Source: Sarcodiotheca gaudichaudii
Lineage: Eukaryota; Rhodophyta; Florideophyceae; Gigartinales; Solieriaceae
NCBI GenBank assembly: GCA_032355985.1
Contig: JAUKVZ010000004.1
Location: 1 to 64,000, forward strand
Direction: 5' to 3'
Length of the DNA: 64,000 bases
How positions within the stretch are numbered: position 1 is the first letter of the stretch; each line of letters starts with the position of its first letter. Both the position numbers and the translations under genes were made by a program. The notes under the pieces are model-generated. The model saw nothing but the letters and a program-made list of their open reading frames with translations, did no database searches and was not told where the DNA came from. Below, one piece after another: positions 15,980-24,437 of the stretch.

Positions 15980-16888
15980 TCAATCGTCCGGATCAATGCG
16001 CGGATGCTTTTCGCGTGGCTTGAAGATCAGGCGTGAGTCCATGCCGAATCCCGGCCTGGCGAACGCCAAGGCCAGACATGCCGCCAGAAGCGCAAATCGC
16101 CAGAGCATGGTCTCCCACGTGCCGCGCGACACCGGATCGACGTAATCCAGATGGGGAAGGACGCCAAGGAAGGAATCCGTCGCGCCACCGATGATGTTGG
16201 GCGCGATGTATGTCATCCACAGCGCCGCGACCTGTGTGCATGCCAGCAGCAGGGCGGAGAGGCGCGTCAGCAGACCGATCAAAAGGAAGATGCCGCCGAT
16301 GAACTCGACGACGCCGGCGGTGGTGGCGAGCGTCTTCGGCCAGTGACCGGAAGCCAGCGATGCAGGAAGACGTGACTTGCCGCCGTCTGGATTGACGGAG
16401 TTGTAAATGCGGATGGCGATGCGGTACTTGCCGAGTTCCTCGGCGCCATGCGGGAAATCCGCTTCGGTGTACGTACGCGAGGCCGCGGCATGGGCGGCTT
16501 TGGCGTGATCCTCAGCGGCGTCGGCGGCGTTCTCTGCCGCGTCCTGAACGGAGTCCGGCGTGGCCTCTTCGACTGCCGGCTCATCCGCCTGCTGGGCGGC
16601 ATCGTCATTTTGAATCTTGACGAGGCGATACTGCTCGTCCCAGATGCCTGCCTGATTGTCCTCGTCGCTCGATTGCGGAGGGGCGGCGTCTCCACCGGAT
16701 GTGTCGGTGGAGGGCTTGATGACGCCGAGTTCGGCGAGGACGGCGGCGTCCTGCGGCGAGTAGCGCCGATTGCGGAGAAGATCGCCGTAGCCGGCCCAGA
16801 TGAAGGTGCCGGCAAGCACGAGGCGCAGCAGCAGAGGCGGGAGGCAGATCGCCATCCGATCTCGAACGCTGGTGTGATGCTCACTCAT
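15980..16888 (-). CDS. DoxX-like membrane protein with long acidic insert
   Basis: The 302-residue protein starts at 16888, 9 bases after AGGAG; the upstream extension lacks membrane sequence. One TM helix at about 15-37 (LLLRLVLAGTFIWAGYGDLL) matches the first DoxX helix. Residues 40-175 are an Asp/Glu/Ala-rich insert of low complexity, after which three more helices (GVVEFIGGIFLLIGLLTRLSALL and onwards) complete the four-helix DoxX bundle. DoxX proteins are poorly defined quinone- or thiol-linked membrane proteins. The insert probably faces the periplasm. It lies 39 bases upstream of the TonB-like/vWA gene on the same strand and may lead that operon. Confidence 0.75.
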   Translation of the reverse strand: MSEHHTSVRDRMAICLPPLLLRLVLAGTFIWAGYGDLLRNRRYSPQDAAVLAELGVIKPSTDTSGGDAAPPQSSDEDNQAGIWDEQYRLVKIQNDDAAQQADEPAVEEATPDSVQDAAENAADAAEDHAKAAHAAASRTYTEADFPHGAEELGKYRIAIRIYNSVNPDGGKSRLPASLASGHWPKTLATTAGVVEFIGGIFLLIGLLTRLSALLLACTQVAALWMTYIAPNIIGGATDSFLGVLPHLDYVDPVSRGTWETMLWRFALLAACLALAFARPGFGMDSRLIFKPREKHPRIDPDD

Positions 16889-17028
16889 GAGTCGAGCTCC
16901 TGCTGACTTTCTGCGTGCGAAGGCTGAGTCTGTTTCCGAAGAGACACGCGTCTCTTGCATGCTTCATCGTATCTCCACCCGCTTCAGGCGGCATGTTTTG
17001 TAAAGAGAAAGGCCTTTGGAGCGCATCA

Positions 17029-17056
17029 TTGACGATTCGCCCCGGCAGGGGAGAAT
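17029..17056 (+). promoter_or_regulatory. Candidate sigma-70-type promoter of tRNA-Leu
   Basis: TTGACG at 17029-17034 and GAGAAT at 17051-17056 are 16 bases apart and lie 22 bases before the tRNA, a fitting distance for a leader that is trimmed by RNase P. The -35 matches five of six consensus bases, the -10 four of six. Confidence 0.55.
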
Positions 17057-17078
17057 GGAACGAAGCAAGATCGTTGCG

Positions 17079-17162
17079 GCGGGCGTGGCGGAATTGGCAG
17101 ACGCGCGAGATTTAGGTTCTCGTGTCCGAAAGGACGTGGAGGTTCGAGCCCTCTCGCCCGCA
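17079..17162 (+). tRNA. tRNA-Leu (anticodon UAG)
   Basis: A full class II cloverleaf can be folded by hand. The acceptor stem pairs GCGGGCG with CGCCCGC, the D arm contains GGAATTGGCAGAC, and the anticodon stem pairs CGAGA with TCTCG around the loop TTTAGGT, giving anticodon TAG (reads CUA and CUG). A long variable arm (TCC GAAA GGA) is as expected for leucine. The T loop is TTCGAGC. The discriminator is A, and the 3' CCA is not encoded. Confidence 0.97.
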
Positions 17163-17304
17163 TTTGGTTACAAACGAAACGCATGCTGGCGTCGATGCGA
17201 TGCAATCCGGCATTATCGGGCGACGCATCAATCCTCAGGAATCAGGCGCCGAGCGGCCGATTGAGAGTTCTCCCCGGACGGAAACCAAGGGAAGATAGAA
17301 CCGC

Positions 17305-17619
17305 ATGAACGTCTCCGGATCGAACATTCCGTTTCACATCGCCAGGGCATACGGCATCCAGCAGGCGCAGCCTGTCCGGCCGGCCGCTCAGCCTGCCCCG
17401 ACCGAGCCCACAGCGCCGGCGGCGAACACGGGTCCGACCCAGGCGCCATCAAATATCGCGTCCCGACTGGTCGGTGGCATCGTGCCGGGATCGATCGATT
17501 TCTCCGGCGTCGAGCCCACGCAGACGACCGGGGCCCTGCCCTTCTATCGCCATCCGGCGGATCAGAACGCCGCGGCCGTGGCCATCCAGCTCGGGCGAAA
17601 CCTCGACATCAGCGGCTGA
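17305..17619 (+). CDS. Small Pro/Ala-rich protein of unknown function
   Basis: The 104-residue frame opens at ATG 17305 after a GGGAAG site and sits between tRNA-Leu and the aminotransferase gene on the same strand. The middle (about 22-50) is Pro/Ala/Thr-rich and likely disordered; the C-terminus, GALPFYRHPADQNAAAVAIQLGRNLDISG, ends in a regular helix followed by LDISG and looks conserved rather than random. There is no signal peptide, TM segment or Cys. I do not recognise the family. A role tied to flagellar or surface assembly is possible from the style of the sequence, but nothing nearby supports it. Confidence 0.55.
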   Translation: MNVSGSNIPFHIARAYGIQQAQPVRPAAQPAPTEPTAPAANTGPTQAPSNIASRLVGGIVPGSIDFSGVEPTQTTGALPFYRHPADQNAAAVAIQLGRNLDISG

Positions 17620-17657
17620 CGCTGCGGGCGATCCGGGTCGACTACGCTTTCGAGCCG

Positions 17658-18872
17658 ATGTCGACGACCGAAGTCTCCACCAATCCAATCCGATCGCGCT
17701 TTGCGCTTGATCCGCATGTCACGTTCCTCAATCACGGATCGTTCGGCGCATGCACGCATGAGACGCTCGCCAGGCAGCAGGAGTGGCGCGATCGCATGGA
17801 GCGCCAGCCCGTGCAGTTCTTCGTGCGCGATCTGACGACCCTGCTGGATGAAGCGATGGCGCCGGTGGCGACGTTCGTCGGAGCGCCGGCGAGTGATCTC
17901 GTCTTCGTCCCCAACGCGACGGCGGGAATCAACGCGGCGCTTCGCTCTATCGAGCTCGCGCCCGGCGATGAGATTCTGACGACGGATCATGCGTACAACG
18001 CCTGCTGGTGCGCACTGGATGAACTGGCCCAGCGAACCGGCGCCATCGTGACCATCGCGAAGATTCCGTTTCCGATCGCCTCAGAAGATGAGTCGGTCGG
18101 CGCCATTGTCGAAGCTGTCACGCCGAAGACGCGATACGCGCTGATCGATCATGTCACGAGCGCGACGGCGCTTGTGCTGCCGCTCGAGCGCATCGTGCGT
18201 GAGCTGCGTGAGCGAGATGTCGAGACGATTGTCGACGGCGCTCATGCGCCGGGGATGATCGAGCTTGATGTCGCATCCATCGGCGCCGCGTATTACACCG
18301 CCAACTGTCATAAGTGGATGTGTGCGCCCAAGGGCGCCGGGTTCCTCTACGTGCGGCCGGATTTGCAGGCGCGCACGCGGCCCGTCGCGATCAGTCATGG
18401 CTACAACGCGCATGAATACGATCGCTCGCGATTTCGCATGCTCTTTGACTGGGTCGGCACGGATGATCCGACGGCCTATCTGACCGTGCCCTTTGCGATC
18501 GAGCAGCTTGAGAGCCTGGTCGAGGGCGGATGGCCACAGATACGAAAGCGCTGTCACGAGCTTGCGCTGCAAGGGCGCGATGTGTTGTGCGAAGCGCTGC
18601 AGATCGAGCATCCGGCGCCGGATGACATGATCGGCTGTATCGCAACCGCGCCGATTCCTGATGGCGCCGATGCGCCGCCCGACTCGGCGCTGTATGCCGA
18701 TCCGTTGCAGCGCATCATGCTTGCCGAACATGGCGTCGAGGCGCCCATCGTGCCCTGGCCCGCGCCGCCGAAGCGCGTCGTGCGCCTGTCGGCAGCCATC
18801 TACAACACTGCTTCTGAATACGAACTGCTCGCAAAGGCGCTGATGTCTGCGCTTGCCGGGGAGCGAAAGTAA
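17658..18872 (+). CDS. Class V aminotransferase, isopenicillin-N epimerase-like
   Basis: This is a 404-residue PLP enzyme of fold type I. FLNHGSFGACT (about 23-33) is the characteristic N-terminal motif of the isopenicillin-N epimerase-like branch, VDGAHAPGM (192-200) carries the Asp that binds the PLP ring nitrogen, and NCHKWMCAPKG holds the Schiff-base lysine at 219. The C-terminal domain ends with VVRLSAAIYNTASEYE, as in this branch. No beta-lactam pathway gene is near, so the name describes the relatives, not the reaction; racemase, epimerase or cysteine-lyase-type activity on an amino acid is open. It ends 3 bases before the next gene, so the two are probably co-transcribed. Confidence 0.88.
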   Translation: MSTTEVSTNPIRSRFALDPHVTFLNHGSFGACTHETLARQQEWRDRMERQPVQFFVRDLTTLLDEAMAPVATFVGAPASDLVFVPNATAGINAALRSIELAPGDEILTTDHAYNACWCALDELAQRTGAIVTIAKIPFPIASEDESVGAIVEAVTPKTRYALIDHVTSATALVLPLERIVRELRERDVETIVDGAHAPGMIELDVASIGAAYYTANCHKWMCAPKGAGFLYVRPDLQARTRPVAISHGYNAHEYDRSRFRMLFDWVGTDDPTAYLTVPFAIEQLESLVEGGWPQIRKRCHELALQGRDVLCEALQIEHPAPDDMIGCIATAPIPDGADAPPDSALYADPLQRIMLAEHGVEAPIVPWPAPPKRVVRLSAAIYNTASEYELLAKALMSALAGERK

Positions 18873-18875
18873 ATC

Positions 18876-19814
18876 ATGGGCGAGAACACGATCAACAAAG
18901 CCGCAATTTTCGGCGCCAGCGGCGTCATCGGCCGCCTTCTCACGACGCAGCTTGTGGAAGCAGGTAGCGCCGTTCGCACGGTGGCTCGAAGTGAAGAGCA
19001 TCTTCAGGCGCACTTCGGCTCGCTGCCGGTAGAGCGTCACGCGGCGGATGTTCATGACACGCAGGCCGCGACGCGGGCCGCCGATGGTTGCGATGTGATC
19101 TTCCTGTGCGTCGGGCTGCCATGGAGTGATGTGCGTCAGGGCGAGTTCGGGCGCGCTGCGGCGGAGGCGATGAAGGCGACTGGCGCACGAGGTGTGCTTG
19201 TCAGCGGGTACTATTCGCGCACGCCAGCCACACGCCAGCCGATCGACGATCAATCGGAGCGCCCCGGACTGATGCCGCAGACACGCGCGCGGATTGAACA
19301 GGAACAGGCGATCGAAGACGCGGGCGGCGCGTCGGCGATCCTTCCGGATTTCTACGGGCCCGGCGCCGGCAAGTCATTCCTCAATAGCGCGATCAAGGAT
19401 GTTGCCTGTGAACGTCACCCTCGCTGGCTGGGGGGTCTGGATGTGGAGCGCGAGTTCATTGATGTGCGCGATGGCGCAGCGCTGCTGATCAGGCTGGCGA
19501 AGGCGGAGGGCGCAGGCGGGCGATCCTGGATCTTCCCCGGCTCCGGCGTCACCTCGCCGCGCAAGGCGATCGCCATTGCGGCGCAGATCTGCGGCGTCGA
19601 CACGGCGCCGGCAAGCCTGACACTCGAAGATGCTCGCGCAATGGCGCAGAGTGATCCCGGCGCACAGGCGATGCTTGATTTGCATCCCGTCTACGACGCG
19701 CCGGCGACTTTCGACGCCTCCGAACTTCGCGGGCTGCTCGGCGATATTCGCATGTCTGCATACAAGAAGGGCATCGGCGACACGATCGAATGGATCCGAT
19801 CCGGCGGCTCGTAG
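18876..19814 (+). CDS. NAD(P)-dependent epimerase/dehydratase-like protein
   Basis: The 312-residue protein begins with a Rossmann dinucleotide-binding motif, IFGASGVIGR (GxSGxxG), typical of atypical or extended short-chain dehydrogenases. VARSEEHLQ and DVHDTQAATRAADGCDVIFLCVG follow the NmrA/epimerase pattern. A Tyr in SGYYSRTP could act as the general base but the usual YxxxK spacing is not clear, so it may be a regulator-like or altered member. FIDVRDGAALLIRLAKAEG matches the conserved C-terminal DVRD segment of sugar epimerases. It lies 3 bases downstream of the aminotransferase and 31 bases upstream of the polymerase subunit gene. The substrate is unknown. Confidence 0.8.
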   Translation: MGENTINKAAIFGASGVIGRLLTTQLVEAGSAVRTVARSEEHLQAHFGSLPVERHAADVHDTQAATRAADGCDVIFLCVGLPWSDVRQGEFGRAAAEAMKATGARGVLVSGYYSRTPATRQPIDDQSERPGLMPQTRARIEQEQAIEDAGGASAILPDFYGPGAGKSFLNSAIKDVACERHPRWLGGLDVEREFIDVRDGAALLIRLAKAEGAGGRSWIFPGSGVTSPRKAIAIAAQICGVDTAPASLTLEDARAMAQSDPGAQAMLDLHPVYDAPATFDASELRGLLGDIRMSAYKKGIGDTIEWIRSGGS

Positions 19815-19845
19815 CGCGGCGCCCACTCGTCTATGCTGGTTGGCG

Positions 19846-20925
19846 ATGAGTCTGCACCCTTTTGAACACATTCATGGTCAGCACGGCGCGATCGATGTCC
19901 TGAGCGGCGCGATCGGATCGGGACGCGTGCATCATGCGTGGATCTTTCACGGCCCCGAGGGCGTCGGAAAGCGCACGGCGGCGATGGCGTTCGCCGCGGC
20001 GCTGCTCGATCCTGCGGCGCGCGTCGAGGGCGACACTGTCGTCATCGACACGCCGAGCGCGGTGCAGGACCTGCTTTCGCACGGCGCCCATCCGGATCTG
20101 CATGTCGTCACGAAGGAGCTGGCCCGGCATTCGGAGCATGCGGACATTCGCAATCGCAAGCTGACGACGATCCCCGTCGAGGTGTTGCGCGAGCGTGTGC
20201 TCGGCCCTGCGTGGCTCGCGCCGGCGCATCGGGCGCATGGCGTGGCGTCGAAGGTGTTCATTGTGGATGAGGCGGAGCTGATGGCCGCGGCTGCGCAGAA
20301 TGCACTGCTCAAGACGCTTGAGGAGCCGCCGGATGGCACGGTGATCATCCTGATCAGCGCTGCAGCCGAGCGCCTGCTGCCGACGATCCGCAGCCGCTGC
20401 CAGCGCGTCGCCTTCGGCCCGCTCACACCGGAGGAGATGGACGCCTGGCTGAATGACTGGCGAGCCAGCGCCGGAGCGACGGCGAGCGATCAGGCGATCG
20501 AGTGGATTCGCGAAGGCGCCGAAGGCTCGCCCGGCAAGGCGCTGCTGGCGATCGAAAGCGGTCTGGCGCAGTGGCCTGCAACGCTGGGCGCCATGCTCGA
20601 AGCGACAGAGCGCGGCCAGTTCCAGTCGCAGCTTGGATCAACGATGGCCAAGCTCATCGACGACTGGGCGAAAGCGTGGGTCGATAGCCACGATGGCGCC
20701 AGCAAGGACGCGGCCAACAAGAGCGGCGCACGGCATATGTTTTCGTTGCTCAATGAACGCGCCCGGCAGCGCCTTCGCGCATGCGTCGCCAGCGAGCGGC
20801 TTGATGCGGCTCAGGCGCCGCTGAAATGGCTCGACGAAGTGCGCCAGAGCGAATCGCACGTGGCAAGCAACGTCAACATGACGCTGGCCTTTGAGAATCT
20901 TGCTGCGCAACTTGCGCGAGGCTAA
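19846..20925 (+). CDS. DNA polymerase III delta prime-type clamp-loader subunit
   Basis: The 359-residue protein opens PFEHIHGQHGAIDVL, a clamp-loader start, with a Walker A motif GPEGVGKRTAA, Walker B-like VFIVDEAELM, then AAAAQNALLKTLEEPP and the sensor SRC motif TIRSRCQRV, all standard for DnaX/HolB proteins. The Cys-rich zinc module of DnaX is absent, and the middle (about 65-105) holds an insertion. The length fits HolB. The ATG at 19846 lies 31 bases after the epimerase-like gene. The companion delta subunit is coded at 35948-36973. The stop overlaps that of the convergent phosphofructokinase gene by 4 bases (CTAA). Confidence 0.85.
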   Translation: MSLHPFEHIHGQHGAIDVLSGAIGSGRVHHAWIFHGPEGVGKRTAAMAFAAALLDPAARVEGDTVVIDTPSAVQDLLSHGAHPDLHVVTKELARHSEHADIRNRKLTTIPVEVLRERVLGPAWLAPAHRAHGVASKVFIVDEAELMAAAAQNALLKTLEEPPDGTVIILISAAAERLLPTIRSRCQRVAFGPLTPEEMDAWLNDWRASAGATASDQAIEWIREGAEGSPGKALLAIESGLAQWPATLGAMLEATERGQFQSQLGSTMAKLIDDWAKAWVDSHDGASKDAANKSGARHMFSLLNERARQRLRACVASERLDAAQAPLKWLDEVRQSESHVASNVNMTLAFENLAAQLARG

Positions 20926-22025
20926 TCGCCGAAGCAGGTGCCCACGGCTCGTGCGGCTTTGATCAACGGGCTGTCGATCGGGATCATCCGCTGCTTGTTC
21001 GCCGCGGTTCGAATATCGATATCCGTGATCGTCAATCCCTGACAGACGACGAGACGATTCGACTCGCCATTCATCAGCGTTTCGACGGCGTGATGCCCGA
21101 ACTGCGTGGCCAGCACGCGATCGGCCGCGATGGGTGAGCCGCCGCGGATCACATGGCCAAGATTGACTGAGCGCGTCTCGATGCTGGTGACGCGCTCGAT
21201 GTCGTCGGCAAGAATCTCGGCGATGCCGCCGAGGCGCACCGGATCGGGGCTCGTGGGATCAATCTTGGCGACGACCTGTTCGCCGCCCTTGCTCTTGGCG
21301 CCTTCAGCGATGCAGATCAGGCTGAAGCGCTTGCCCCACTTGCTTCGCTCCTTGACGAAATCGCACACACTGGACAAGTCGTAAGGGATCTCGGGAATCA
21401 GAATGACATCCGAGCCTGATGCGACGCCCGAGTGCAGCGCAATCCACCCGGCGTTGCGGCCCATCACTTCGACGACGATCACGCGATGATGCGACATCGC
21501 GGTGGTATGCAGGCGATCGATTGCTTCGGTCGCGGTTTCGACGGCCGTCATGAATCCGAATGTCAGATCGGTGCCGACAAGATCATTGTCAATCGTCTTG
21601 GGGCATCCGATGCAGTTGACGCCCGCCTCGATGAAGGGCGCGGCGCCGCTCATCGTGCCGTCACCGCCGATCAGCACCAGCGCATCGATGTGATGATGGC
21701 GCAGATGTTCGAGGCATCGATCAGTGACATCCTCGAAACGCGGATCGCCATTTTCGTCATAGCCGATCGCATACTGCGCGGGATTGGCTTTGTTGGATGT
21801 GCCGAGGATCGTGCCGCCGCGCGTGAGGATGCCGGAGGCGTCGAGCGAGGACAGCGGGCGGATGCGATTCTGGATGAGCCCGAGATAGCCATCCTCGATG
21901 CCGAAGACCTCAAGGTCGTAATCGAAAATCGCCGTCTTGCAGACAGCGCGGATGACGGCGTTGAGTCCGGGGCAATCGCCTCCGCCTGTCAGCACACCGA
22001 TCCGTTTGGGCTTGTCGCTCATCAT
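20922..22025 (-). CDS. 6-phosphofructokinase
   Basis: The 367-residue enzyme phosphorylates fructose 6-phosphate in glycolysis. Visible motifs are GVLTGGGDCPGLNAVIR (nucleotide loop), GGDGTMSGA (120-128), PKTIDNDLVGTD (142-153) with the catalytic Asp, and MGRNAGWIAL for substrate binding. The donor-selecting pair is Gly123 (as in ATP enzymes) with Lys143 (as in PPi enzymes and some actinomycete ATP enzymes), so ATP use is likely but not certain. The start at 22025 has a second Met next to it. It stands alone on this strand, with a 236-base gap to the divergent Rrf2 gene. Confidence 0.95.
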   Translation of the reverse strand: MMSDKPKRIGVLTGGGDCPGLNAVIRAVCKTAIFDYDLEVFGIEDGYLGLIQNRIRPLSSLDASGILTRGGTILGTSNKANPAQYAIGYDENGDPRFEDVTDRCLEHLRHHHIDALVLIGGDGTMSGAAPFIEAGVNCIGCPKTIDNDLVGTDLTFGFMTAVETATEAIDRLHTTAMSHHRVIVVEVMGRNAGWIALHSGVASGSDVILIPEIPYDLSSVCDFVKERSKWGKRFSLICIAEGAKSKGGEQVVAKIDPTSPDPVRLGGIAEILADDIERVTSIETRSVNLGHVIRGGSPIAADRVLATQFGHHAVETLMNGESNRLVVCQGLTITDIDIRTAANKQRMIPIDSPLIKAARAVGTCFGD

Positions 22026-22261
22026 CTGCTCCGTTCACGAGGCCGGGCGGCCTTGCCGTGCCTGTTCTTCGGCGTTCGCCGGCCCGGAGGATAGTCTTCG
22101 CCCGGACCTGCGATTCCGGAATGGTGATCCGATGAAGAACTTCAGAGTGGAAAAACGGACCTCTAGGTGGCAATATGCTCCCGGGGCCCAGACTACACTT
22201 GGAGGCACGTGTGTCGGCACGCAGGAATCGTCGCTCCGGGACCGTGAAGGAGAGAAACCAC

Positions 22262-22720
22262 GTGTTCTCACAAACCGCTGAGTACGCGCTACGGGCGATG
22301 GCCTGTCTGGCTCTGCATGCGGATGATCGTGTGTCCTCGAGCCTGCTCGCCGAGACGACGCAGGTGCCGCAGGACTACCTCGCCAAGGTGCTCCAGCTTC
22401 TGGCCAAGGCGTCGCTGATCGAGGGTCGCCGCGGCGTGGGCGGGGGCTACCAGGTCGCCCGGCCGCCGGAAGACATTCGTCTGATCGAGGTTATCGAGGC
22501 GGTTGAGCCTCTGAAGCGCATCGAGAGCTGCCCGCTCAATCTCAAATCGCACGGCGCCAATCTCTGCCCGCTTCATCGAAAGATGGATGAGGCCGCCAAG
22601 GCGGTGATTGAAATCTTCGACGACACCACGCTCGCCGATGTGATGCGAACCGGCTCCAGCACGCCCCTGTGCGACAACGCCAGCAACGGCCGGGCGTCAT
22701 TGACCGTCCATCGAAGCTGA
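22262..22720 (+). CDS. Rrf2 family transcriptional regulator
   Basis: The GTG at 22262 follows AAGGAGA by 8 bases and gives a 152-residue product opening VFSQTAEYALRAMACLA, the standard Rrf2 start. The winged helix includes QVPQDYLAKVLQLLAKASLIEGRRGVGGGYQ. Cysteines at 90 and 102 (ESCPLNL and LCPLH) match two of the three cluster ligands of IscR/NsrR-type members; the middle one is absent and a further Cys lies at 137, so an Fe-S or redox-sensing role is possible but not shown. No iron-sulfur assembly gene adjoins it. The next gene is a lipoprotein 87 bases downstream. Confidence 0.9.
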   Translation: MFSQTAEYALRAMACLALHADDRVSSSLLAETTQVPQDYLAKVLQLLAKASLIEGRRGVGGGYQVARPPEDIRLIEVIEAVEPLKRIESCPLNLKSHGANLCPLHRKMDEAAKAVIEIFDDTTLADVMRTGSSTPLCDNASNGRASLTVHRS

Positions 22721-22807
22721 CGGACCTCTGAATCCCTCATCAAGACGAGCCCTCGCAGGACCGATATTCCTGTCACGCGCGCCATGTGCGCGCCAAGGCA
22801 GGAACCC

Positions 22808-23215
22808 ATGCATCGCGTCCTTCACATCACTTTGACGATCAGCATTCTCATTTGCTGCGCGCTTGCCGCGGGCTGCAGCGAGGAACATCAGCTCACTGAG
22901 CGCGATGTGAAGGAGCGTTTCGCCATCGCCCTGCGCGATGGCGCCGCCAGCGGCATGACGGAGATCACTGCTCAGAGCATCGATCGCGAGACGCTTGATC
23001 TGATCGATGTGCGCATCTACGACGGCGCGCACATCATGCATGCCGATCGCGCAGAGATCCTGCTTGCGCCTGACGGGCGAACCGTCTCGCTTCGCCTGCA
23101 CGGCGTCGTCGGCGCCAATACAGAAGAAGGGCGCCTGATGAGCCTGCCGGGATTCACAACTGATCCCGTCAAACTCCCCAGGCGCCTCGTTCATTCCGAC
23201 GCTGACGCGCAGTGA
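22808..23215 (+). CDS. Small lipoprotein of unknown function
   Basis: The ATG at 22808 starts a 135-residue protein with a lipoprotein signal, LICCALAAGC, the Cys being the lipidated residue at about 23; starting 24 bases earlier would add a non-hydrophobic stretch. The mature part has about 110 residues with alternating strands (DLIDVRIYDGAHIMHADRAEILL, then VSLRLHGVVG) faintly like the LptA/LptC jellyroll, a weak resemblance I would not name on. No Cys pairs or catalytic motif. It may be co-transcribed with the Rrf2 gene upstream. Confidence 0.65.
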   Translation: MHRVLHITLTISILICCALAAGCSEEHQLTERDVKERFAIALRDGAASGMTEITAQSIDRETLDLIDVRIYDGAHIMHADRAEILLAPDGRTVSLRLHGVVGANTEEGRLMSLPGFTTDPVKLPRRLVHSDADAQ

Positions 23216-23223
23216 GATAAGAC

Positions 23224-24246
23224 TCAGATATCAGCGGGAACGTCGATCTCATCGATTTCCGGCGGCGGAGCATGCCTGCGATCCTGCTTGCGCTGTCGTT
23301 TCATGCGCTCCTGATGCTTGCGAGCGCGCTCACGCTGCTGGGGCGTCGCCTTGCGGGTGCGCTCCATGATGCGCTCGGCCTCAGCTTCGGCGCGTTTGTT
23401 CTGCGCCTTGGCGCGATGTCCTTCCAGCCAGCCCTCGACGTAGTCGCGCTGCTTGGGCGTCAGAACGTCCCACATGCGCTCGTGCGTCGTCTCGGCGCGA
23501 GGCGCCTTGGACCAGAAATCGCGCAGCTCACGCTGGGCTCGCCCGCGATCTTCCGGTGACGGCGCCGCTCGTTCCTGGCCTCGGCCGCGCCGGGCCTGAT
23601 CGCGCTGGCCTCGCTCGCCGCGTTCATCCGGCGAGAATGACTCCCGCCGCGGCTGCGCATCGGCGCGTCCGCGCCGCTCGCCTCGCTCCCGCTCCTGCAT
23701 TTCTTTGGCTCGGCGCTCGCGCTGCTCGGCCTGACCACGACCCCGCCTGCCGCGCGGCTCGTCGCGTTCGGCGCGATCGGCGCGATCGGCGCGATCGGCG
23801 CGATCCGACTGGCGGCCCTTTCCGGCTCGCTGGCGCATTGACTGCAGTTCATCGCGATGTTCACGCGCAAAGTCGCGCCTTCGCTTGTTGAACTCACCAT
23901 TGATCGCCCGCACCTGTTCGATTTGCTCAGGCGTGGCGCGAACGGATTCAGGCGCGTCGGGCGACGCCAGGGCGCGCAGCGCCTGCATGAACACCTGATG
24001 CCCAATGGCGGGCTCCATCCGCTGGCCCTGCGTCTGGCCGGCGCCTCGGGGCGGACGGCCGAACATCTCGGGCACGCCCGGCACATCGCGATCCTCGGCG
24101 CTGGGACCGCGCAGAAGCTGGCTGGGATCCTCCGCCTCCGGCCCCTTGTCCCGCACCTTTTCCGCAAGGGCGCCGGCGGCGCCGAACGACATGGCAAGCG
24201 CTGCGACGCACAGCGCACGGCCTCGATGGATTGAATGTTGTCTCAT
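23224..24246 (-). CDS. Secreted Arg-rich low-complexity protein
   Basis: The start at 24246 follows GGAGG by 6 bases, giving a 340-residue protein with a signal peptide ending AAGALAEKV. The body is strongly charged: Arg/Asp/Glu/Gln-rich between about 140 and 265, with four Asp-Arg-Ala units coded by a 9-base tandem repeat. Two better-ordered helical parts remain, VRATPEQIEQVRAINGEFNKRR and TTHERMWDVLTPKQRDYVEGW; the LTPxQ phrase is seen in CpxP/Spy-like periplasmic proteins, so a chaperone-like helix hairpin is possible. It has no neighbour in the same unit. Composition suggests a disordered, nucleic-acid- or polyanion-binding secreted protein. Confidence 0.65.
   Translation of the reverse strand: MRQHSIHRGRALCVAALAMSFGAAGALAEKVRDKGPEAEDPSQLLRGPSAEDRDVPGVPEMFGRPPRGAGQTQGQRMEPAIGHQVFMQALRALASPDAPESVRATPEQIEQVRAINGEFNKRRRDFAREHRDELQSMRQRAGKGRQSDRADRADRADRAERDEPRGRRGRGQAEQRERRAKEMQERERGERRGRADAQPRRESFSPDERGERGQRDQARRGRGQERAAPSPEDRGRAQRELRDFWSKAPRAETTHERMWDVLTPKQRDYVEGWLEGHRAKAQNKRAEAEAERIMERTRKATPQQRERARKHQERMKRQRKQDRRHAPPPEIDEIDVPADI
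23771..23806. repeat. Tandem 9-base repeat, four copies
   Basis: GCGCGATCG is repeated three times exactly, then once with a last-base change. It lies within the Arg-rich secreted protein gene, in frame, and codes repeated Asp-Arg-Ala units. Copy number may vary by slippage without breaking the frame. Confidence 0.9.
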
Positions 24247-24437
24247 TGCAGTCCTCCGCAGTTGTTTGACTTCGGCAGAACGCACGAACTCTCTGAGGAT
24301 TGCCCTTCGCGGCAGGCATTTCGAGGCCCTATGATCGGCAAGGCCCGGGAATGCGCCAAATTCCGGGGTGAAACCAACGACATCCGGGCGTCCGGGAAAC
24401 GCAGGTATTTCACGCCATCGCCCGAAAAGGAGTCTGC

